Origin: Cornus controversa | Taxonomy: Eukaryota > Streptophyta > Magnoliopsida > Cornales > Cornaceae | DNA: 64,000 bases | Assembly: GCA_026545225.1 (NCBI GenBank) | Contig: CM048850.1 | Location: 5,274,001-5,338,000, forward strand | Reading direction: 5' to 3' | Shown: one piece after another, positions 57,707 to 64,000 of the stretch | Layout of the letters: each line of letters opens with the position of its first letter | How positions within the stretch are numbered: position 1 is the first letter of the stretch | Notes under the pieces: generated by a model | Databases searched by the model: none | What the model was told of the DNA's origin: nothing | What the model saw: only the letters and a program-made list of their open reading frames with translations | Translations under genes and position numbers: made by a program

Positions 57707-59126
57707 TGATGTGGTCGGATCTAAATTATATTGTAAGCTTAATTTTGCCCTTTTTATCAAAATATAATTTAACCACTCGCAAGAGCACGAATCTTTGTAG
57801 ATAAGGTTCTATATAGAGGGTATCGATCCCACGAGGACTAGTCATTAATTGTCATAAAGAAAGATTAATTCTACTTTAATTCTAAAGAAACAGGTTTTTG
57901 ATTTTGTGTTTAAAACTATTGCGTAAATGAAATGACGATAAAATTAAAGAGTAAAGTTGGGAGAGAGAACTAGGGTTGGTTTCCACCACTAGCCATTCAC
58001 ATGTTCATAAGTGTAGCAAGCATGGGGTTCATTAATTAAATGCCTAACAATGTCATTAGGCTTGTGACCTCAATGACATATCAAAAGATCAATGTGTGTG
58101 CTAACCTATCATAATCCATCTTCAACAAGCATAGCTCTTCAACCTAACTAACTACCTAATTACCCTACTCTCTACGTAAACACTACATGCATCCAAACTA
58201 CCTTGTCTTGGCATGGTCTATACAAACTAGCATCACACATTCATTTAAACACCATTATCTAGCCATCATTTGCACTTCTTGTGGAATATGCAAATGTTGT
58301 GCATTCAAGTGACAAAACCTACTCTAAGACAAGAATAAATTCCATATCAAATGAATATATATAAGAAATGTATTTGTGTACATGATCACTAGGCTAAATA
58401 ATCAACATTTAATTACAAATCCCCAAGAGCTACAAAGATGAACAAGTTTACATGGCTAGGGGTTGAAACCAACACCCTAGTAGAAGAGTTAGTTGCTCAT
58501 GGTTGCCTTGCACCCTTCCATTGATGAAGAGAATGAAGCTTTTTGGTCTGGTTCAGCTTTTCTCTTCCTCTCCCGAAGGTCTCTCCTTTCTTCTTCTGAT
58601 GTGTATGTTGAGAGATATGAGATATGTGGCTTTTGGTGCTTTTTGTATGCTTTTTGGCTCATTTGGGCCCACCATATATATATATATATCAATATATATA
58701 TCTCTTGTATCAAGAAGGCCCCCAAAAGTCTTGTTCAAGTCAGACAATCCCCCTAAGTCGTGCAAAAAGGGGAATTTTGTTGCAAGTGGGAGAGCAGGTG
58801 AGCAAGTGGCCAAGTGGGCTCTGCAGCATTTCGATTGATCGAAATTGCATTTCGATTGATCGAGATTTCGATCAATCGAAATGAGATTTCGATCAATCGA
58901 AATCTCGATTGATCGAAATCCACATCTCGATTGATCGAAATGCCTTGGCAACATTTTCTGATTTCATCTCTTGACTGCAGAAAGCTTCCAACTTTGCTCC
59001 ATTTACTCCAATACCTGCAATACATCAAAAACCCAAAAATACCGTAAACATATCTCGGTAAACGCAAAAACGGAACTAACATATGCAATAAAGAGGGTTC
59101 AAAAACATAGAATTGAACACTTATCA
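57707..59126 (-). repeat. 5' LTR of F
   Basis: 1420 bases, pairs with 46077-47473. The palindrome cluster is at 58827-58941, with one 21-base unit more than the other LTR. A TA-rich stretch at about 58674-58700 could include the promoter. Open frames within it (58489-59127) are LTR shadows. Confidence 0.95.
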
Positions 59127-59131
59127 ATCAC
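59127..59131. other. Target-site duplication of F, right copy (ATCAC)
   Basis: Matches 46072-46076; the untranslated region of D resumes here. Confidence 0.95.
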
Positions 59132-60925
59132 CATCATCATCTATTCCAATCTATTTTTCCCCATCCTCATTAAATGATCAATTTTCTCAAGTTTCTTCTT
59201 CATAAGGAAGTAGACTTTGTTTGAAAAATTGGTTGGATTTCTTTGAGAGGTTTTGTGCTACAAGTTTGGGGGAGGACATTACACATTGACTGTGGATTAT
59301 TTGGTTGTGTTTGATGCTCCATTCCGGCCATTACTTAGATGCTTCGGTACCACCTTTTCCTTGATTTTTCGGAGGTAACTATCTTTTGTATTTTTATATT
59401 TATTTTTATTTTATTTTTTTTCTTCTTTATTTTATTTTATTTCTTTTTTCTTTCTTTCTTTCTTCAGTAAAAAAAAAAAAAAATTCTATTTCATATTTAT
59501 TTTCACCTATACTATTTCACTTGGTTTTTGGGGTATAGTGGTTTATTTTGACAGGTTGTAACATCCAAGTTTGGGGGTGTGCTTGCATTACCTTCATACT
59601 ATTGGTTTGCTATATTTTCTCGCCACTACTCTGGATTCTTGGTAACATCGTTCTTACTCTTCTCTGTGCTTCAATTGGGTGTACATTGAGGACAATGTAC
59701 AGTTTAAGTTTGGGGGTGAGGCGATGCCTATTTGTTTGCTTTATTGCATATGGGGGAAATTTTTATGAAATTCTTTTTGTTTTAGGATTTTTTTTTATTT
59801 TCTTTTCTTAGTTTTTTTATTTTATTTTCTTTTGTTTTATTTTTAGATAGAATGTTTTGACATTATTCAAGGGATTAATACCTTATGTAGGTGCATAACT
59901 TGCAATTTTTGAGTATATTCTTGGAAACTATGGTTTGAATTAAGTGGTTTTAATTATGGTTTGCAATAACATGTTTTGGAGTTATTGATTTTAGTTCCCT
60001 TACATGCACAGACACACTAGCAGAATTTTATGGGGTATAAACTATGGTTTTGAGTTATTGAGTTACATATGCTTGATATTAGTTAGTATCTCTTGAGAAT
60101 GAGTACCAATGACGTGTTTTACTTGACTTCAATGAAAAAGAAAAAAAAAAGTGATGAATAAGCAAATCAATTTGATCCTTTTCATGAGTAACCGGGCCTC
60201 TATGCCTCAGGAAGCACGGAGTGTTCGCGTCAAAAGTGAAAGGGTGAGAAATTTGAGCATTGGTTGTCTTGATTTGTAGCCTGACTGATTCGAGTAATTA
60301 GGTCTTCGGGGTATCTTAAAGCCAAGTGCCCTAAAGCCATCTGGTTTGGGAGCCACTGACTGAAAGCTTGCTACATGGATCTTTCAGAAAGCTTAATAAA
60401 TCAAGACATTGCACAACCAATAAAGCAATGAAAAAAAAAGAATGAGAAAAGAAAAAAAAGTCATGTATTCATGTTGGGAAGTATGAGTTCAATAAGGGGA
60501 GCTAGTGAGTTGAAAGGGTATGTGCCTTAATATATTCAGAGCTTGGTTATGCTACATGAGATGATTGCTAGTTCACTTTACACGAGGGAGCTAGAGTTGA
60601 TTATTTTGAGATATGTTGATGTGAATTATGCATGGGGACCATTGATTTGAATTATGGAATTTGAAAATTTGAAATTATTCTTGAATGCAAGTTTGTAACT
60701 ATATATTGTAATCTTCTTCTTGAATTAATGTTGAAACAGAATTTCGAATGTTTGTGGGTAACATTTCTGGAAACCCTCACGAGACTATACTCGTCCACTA
60801 GGGGGAACCTAGGGGTTTAAAGGCTTGTTGCATATGCTAAATGCAATCGTTTCTCCCACGAAAGTGGAGTTGGGTAGTTTAGTTAATATTTGTTTGTTTC
60901 CTTTGTTTTAGTTTTATTTTATTCT
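59132..60925 (+). other. 3' untranslated region of D, right of the F insertion
   Basis: Matches the 3' region of H but lacks the env-like ORF. Modules: AAGTTTGGGGGTG at 59567-59579; stem TGTACATTG-AGGA-CAATGTACA at 59680-59701; AAGTTTGGGGGTG at 59706-59718. The rest is T-rich noncoding sequence, about 90% identical by eye to the reversed region of C. No gene. Confidence 0.78.
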
Positions 60926-60962
60926 ATTGCTAAGGGACTAGCAATATGTAAGTTTGGGGGTG
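60926..60962 (+). promoter_or_regulatory. Terminal stem-loop and polypurine tract of D
   Basis: ATTGCTA-AGGGAC-TAGCAAT (60926-60945), then AAGTTTGGGGGTG (60950-60962), immediately before TGATAGG of the LTR. Confidence 0.84.
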
Positions 60963-62399
60963 TGATAGGCGTTGAATGTTACGCATTCTAGCCTCTTAAC
61001 TTATGTATTTTATTCTCTTAGTGATAGATTATTTTGTGATTTTACTTTATTTTAGTGTTTTCTGTATTTTCAGGGCCTTAATGATTATTTCAGTTAAAAC
61101 CGTGATTTTGGGCTTTTAAAGATGACATGCAAGATGGTTGGATGAAGCCTACATCAAAGGGATCCATTGAACTCCATATTTTAACTCAACTCAGCCCAAG
61201 GAAGAGGTCCAAGAGAATTACAGCTGCTTAAGAAGGTTTCGGGCCTGAAGCCCAAATCTGCGCATAATACAGTCTTAATCCCATTTTGGAAAACGGACCA
61301 GAAGTATTATTTCTGAGCCTCAAATCGACATAATTCTCAGGTAAGGTTGAACAAAATTTGATTCTGCACACTTTTGTATTTCACGAAAATTCCGTAAATC
61401 GGACTTCTAGTGGGTCAAAAGTTGGGCCAAAGTCAGCAGGAAAAACCCACCTGATTAGTGCTGCCGGAAAACCTAATTAATTCTTAATTGGATTAGGACT
61501 TTGATGTATTCTCTTGACTATTTAAAGTGACAAATTGGGGCTGTATTGAGGAGGCTTGGCAGCAGCTTTGAAGAGCTTTTGGGAATGGAGAATCATTGGA
61601 GAACAAGGCGTATCATGAGCGGCTAGTTCAGCCACCAGGGTTTTGATGGAGCCCTAACTAAACATCACTGGTTTGATTGTTCTAATTATTGGGCATTTTT
61701 GTATTCATTCATAGATTGTGTAATTTAGAGGATTCTTCTTATAGAATTGAGCAATAAAAGTCTTATAAATTCAGTTTCAATGATTTCTTATCTTGTCTTA
61801 AATATTTGATTGTTGTTATTGAACTCGTCCCTCTTATTTTCTGTGATCATGAGAGTGATTATTACACAATGGTTTTTATTGAATATATTATTAAAAGCTT
61901 TGATGGATTATGCCTAGAGAAGATCAACCATACTGCACCCTAGATTAGAGTAGTTAGGCAGATGGCCCATGCCAATCGAAGATAGTCCATGACTTAGCCT
62001 TAATTATATGTTATCTTCTTGACGGATGAAGGTGAGCTTGTAGCCACCGACACCACTTATGCATGATATGATGCCCCATAGTTAGTTCAATTGACCATTG
62101 ATTGTGAAGTTAGTGGTGAAATCAATTACCCTAGACTTATCTTATATTCTCTACACTCTTTAGTTTTTCTTGCTTTTGTTCAATTGCTTCATTAGATAAT
62201 TTAGATATAAAATTCAGCAACTTATCTCTTTTAAATTTAATTAGAATTAATTCTGTATATCCAACTCAGTCAGACCATAGTCCTTGAGGTTCGACACCCC
62301 TTCCTTTCGATAGCCCTATTCTGCAAGGAATTCGTTCTATTGCGAAGTGTGATAATTTTTAATTGATATACTTTTTGAGTCACACTCACACACAAATCA
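60963..62399 (+). repeat. 3' LTR of D, also the 5' LTR of E
   Basis: 1437 bases, the same length as 41880-43316, differing at scattered positions (for example near 61066 and 61303-61343). It is preceded by the purine tract of D and followed by the primer site of E, so it serves two internal regions. Confidence 0.95.
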
Positions 62400-62404
62400 A
62401 TTTT

Positions 62405-62422
62405 TGGCGCCGTAGCCGGGGA
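62405..62422 (+). other. Primer binding site of E
   Basis: TGGCGCCGTAGCCGGGGA, identical to that of D including the unusual A. The leader to gag is five bases shorter than in D, one ATTTT unit of a simple repeat. Confidence 0.9.
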
Positions 62423-62693
62423 CTGTCTATTTGATTGTTTGGATTTTTAGAATTAGTTCTAGTTGAGTTTTTAGTTTAGGAATTTTTTTTTTATTTTTTG
62501 TATTTTGCTTTTATTTTATTTTATTATTATTTTTTTAGTACTAATTTGTCTTGTTTTATTTTATTTTATTTTATTTTTTTTAGTTTAGAATTTTTATTTT
62601 TGCTACTAATCTAATTTATTATTTTTTTATTTTTCTTTTCCGGTACTTCAATCACTATACCATTGAGCGAAAAAGGAAGATATTATTGACATC

Positions 62694-64000
62694 ATGGATG
62701 GTGTGCGTGGTAATAATGAGGCCACCAATATTGTGCCTAATGCTGTTATAGAAAAAACGAGATTGATTAGAGACTACTATGTCCCAAAGACTTATAATTC
62801 ACCGGCTGATTTTCAATTGCCTAATGTCACTGCACAGAACTATGAGATCAAGCCCCGTATCATTCATATGTTGCCATCCTATTTTGGGTTGACTCATGAG
62901 GATCCGTACAAGCACTTGGATGAATTTTTAGAAGTTTGCTCATTAACGAAAATTCATAACTTCTCAGAAGATGCTTTTCGGATGCAACTTTTTCCATTCT
63001 CTTTGAAGGAAAAGGCCAAATATTGGTTCAGATCTCTACCGGCGAGCTCTATCACTACATGGACTCAAATGCAAAGTTAGTTCTTGAAGAAATATTTTCC
63101 GATAGGGAGGACCAATCAATTCAGACAAGCTATCACTGGTTTCTCTCAATTTGAGGGAGAACAATTTTTTGAGGCATGGGAGAGATTCAAGGACCTTCTT
63201 AGGAAGTGTCCTCATCACCAAGTTCCAAAGTGGCAGTTAGTGTAATGTTTCTATGAGGGACTGACAGAAGGAAACAGACAGATGGTAGATGCATCATGTG
63301 GGGGCACTTTTATGTTAAAAAGTGAAGATGAAGCATGGACTTTGTTCAAGAATCTCAGTGACAATTCTTTACAATATGTGTCTTCATCTCGTTCAAGCAG
63401 ACCAACCCATTCAAGGAAGGCAGATGATATTTTTGAGATTGGTTCTGCAGATGCTATGTCTACCATTGTGGATGCTGTGTCACAGAGAGTGGTGCAACTC
63501 ATGGCGGCTGGTCAAGCTCCTAATCAATCTTTATATCCTTATATTTTTGAGCCATGTGATTTTTGCTTGAGTCCTATGCACCATGTCAATAATTGTCCTT
63601 CACTTGGGCAATTTTTTAATCTTCCACAAGAGCAAGGGGCAGCAATTCAGCCCACTTTTCAGCCTCAGAATTATGTGCCTTCACAATCATATCAAGAACA
63701 AGTTCTTATGGCACAAAGAATTTCTGTTATTGAAGACAAGATGGCGATTGTTCTAGCAAAACTTGAGAAGCTTGACTCTATTGTAGAGATAGTGCAAGCA
63801 ACTACAACAACAGTTCAATCCACTGCTCAATTGGTTCATTCTCACTCTCAATCGATTGCCAAACTGGAATCTCAGTTTGGACAACTTGTCAATGCCGTGA
63901 GTAGAAGAGAAGAGGGGAAACTACCAAGCCAACCAGTTGCCAACCCAAGAGGGGTTCATGTCCTTAACAATATTTCTTCTTCAAGCAACCCACACCATGA
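62694..64000 (+). pseudogene. Gag of copy E, two nonsense mutations, runs off the window
   Basis: Nearly identical to the gag of D from its start (MDGVRGNNEATN). Two single-base changes create stops: TAG at 63078-63080 (GAG in D) and TAA at 63243-63245 (CAA in D). The frame is otherwise kept to the window end, including the CCHC knuckle, although one base next to it differs (TTG for TCG near 63568). Whether the protease deletion of D is also present in E lies beyond 64000. Confidence 0.9.

Larger units (their letters stand above)
46077..59126 (-). mobile_element. Element F: structurally complete Athila-like LTR retrotransposon
   Basis: 13,050 bases with two LTRs, perfect target duplication ATCAC, exact tRNA-Asp primer site, a single uninterrupted gag-pol ORF, an uninterrupted env-like ORF, stem-loop modules and a purine tract, all on the minus strand. 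The LTRs differ by a few base changes plus a palindrome-unit and a TA-repeat length change, so this is the youngest large insertion in the window. One residue of the protease active site is unusual (Gly to Glu), which may block autonomy. Confidence 0.95.
41880..62399 (+). mobile_element. Element D: gag-only non-autonomous element, split by F and joined to E
   Basis: LTRs at 41880-43316 and 60963-62399 have equal length (1437 bases) and few differences. Between them are a primer site, an intact gag ORF, an untranslated region interrupted by the 13-kb element F (46077-59126), stem-loop modules and the purine tract. Without F the element is about 7.5 kb. It has no protease, pol or env-like ORF. 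The left flank is TAGTT (41875-41879). The right LTR is followed directly by a primer site and gag of copy E, so the distal duplication should lie beyond the window. Confidence 0.9.

Noticed and set aside
58489-59127. Overlapping open frames of 78-133 aa on both strands, also at 46863-47474
   Set aside because: These are the two LTRs of F; frames cross the palindrome arrays and TA repeats and have no domain.

Overview
This window is nuclear DNA of a flowering plant, built almost entirely of nested and rearranged LTR retrotransposons. I found no host gene, tRNA gene, rRNA gene or CRISPR array. Evidence for a plant: Ty3/gypsy elements primed by tRNA-Asp (the Athila/Tat-type primer site), chromovirus-like elements primed by initiator Met-tRNA, a copia-type LTR, and a post-pol ORF of the 'putative plant transposon protein' (Athila env-like) kind. 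The species cannot be named from this sequence. I label the elements A to I below.

Left part. 1-735 is an unclassified AT-rich fragment and 736-1495 is a piece of chromovirus LTR. 1496-14097 is element A (+), an old Athila-like element with both LTRs, a gag-pol ruined by stops and a deletion, and a broken env-like ORF. Its right LTR runs straight into a second primer site and the gag-protease of another family (B, 14104-16001). B is cut off in protease, where it meets a truncated chromovirus on the minus strand (G, 16002-17998 and 25802-29045). Element C (-, 17999-25801, target duplication AGCAT) sits inside the gag of G. C has an intact gag-protease ORF but no reverse transcriptase or integrase.

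Middle. 29046-35360 is the 3' half of an Athila/Tat-like element (H, +) with integrase, an env-like ORF and a 3' untranslated region, all decayed. It carries a solo LTR of the C/D family (33830-35250, target duplication ATATG). Then follow a copia-type LTR with a gag scrap (about 35380-37129), a 5'-truncated C/D-family LTR (37130-38602), a chromovirus LTR remnant (38603-39618), and a decayed chromovirus I (39619-41879).

Right part. D (+) starts at 41880 with an LTR, a primer site and an intact gag-only ORF (611 aa) lacking protease and pol. Its 3' untranslated region is split by element F (-, 46077-59126, target duplication ATCAC). F is a complete Athila-like element with a 1877-aa gag-pol ORF and a 417-aa env-like ORF. 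D resumes at 59127 and ends in the LTR 60963-62399. That LTR is followed at once by a new primer site and another copy of the same gag (E, to the window end), so D and E form an LTR-internal-LTR-internal tandem.

How the parts relate. F and A show what a full element carries. H looks like the autonomous relative from which C and D were derived by losing pol and the env-like ORF; C and D keep primer site, LTRs, purine tract and gag, and presumably depend on enzymes supplied in trans. The most unusual signals are short self-complementary repeat arrays (core CGATYRATCG) that recur in LTRs and untranslated regions of different families with family-specific arms, and repeated stem-loop plus AAGTTTGGGGGTG modules upstream of the 3' LTRs.
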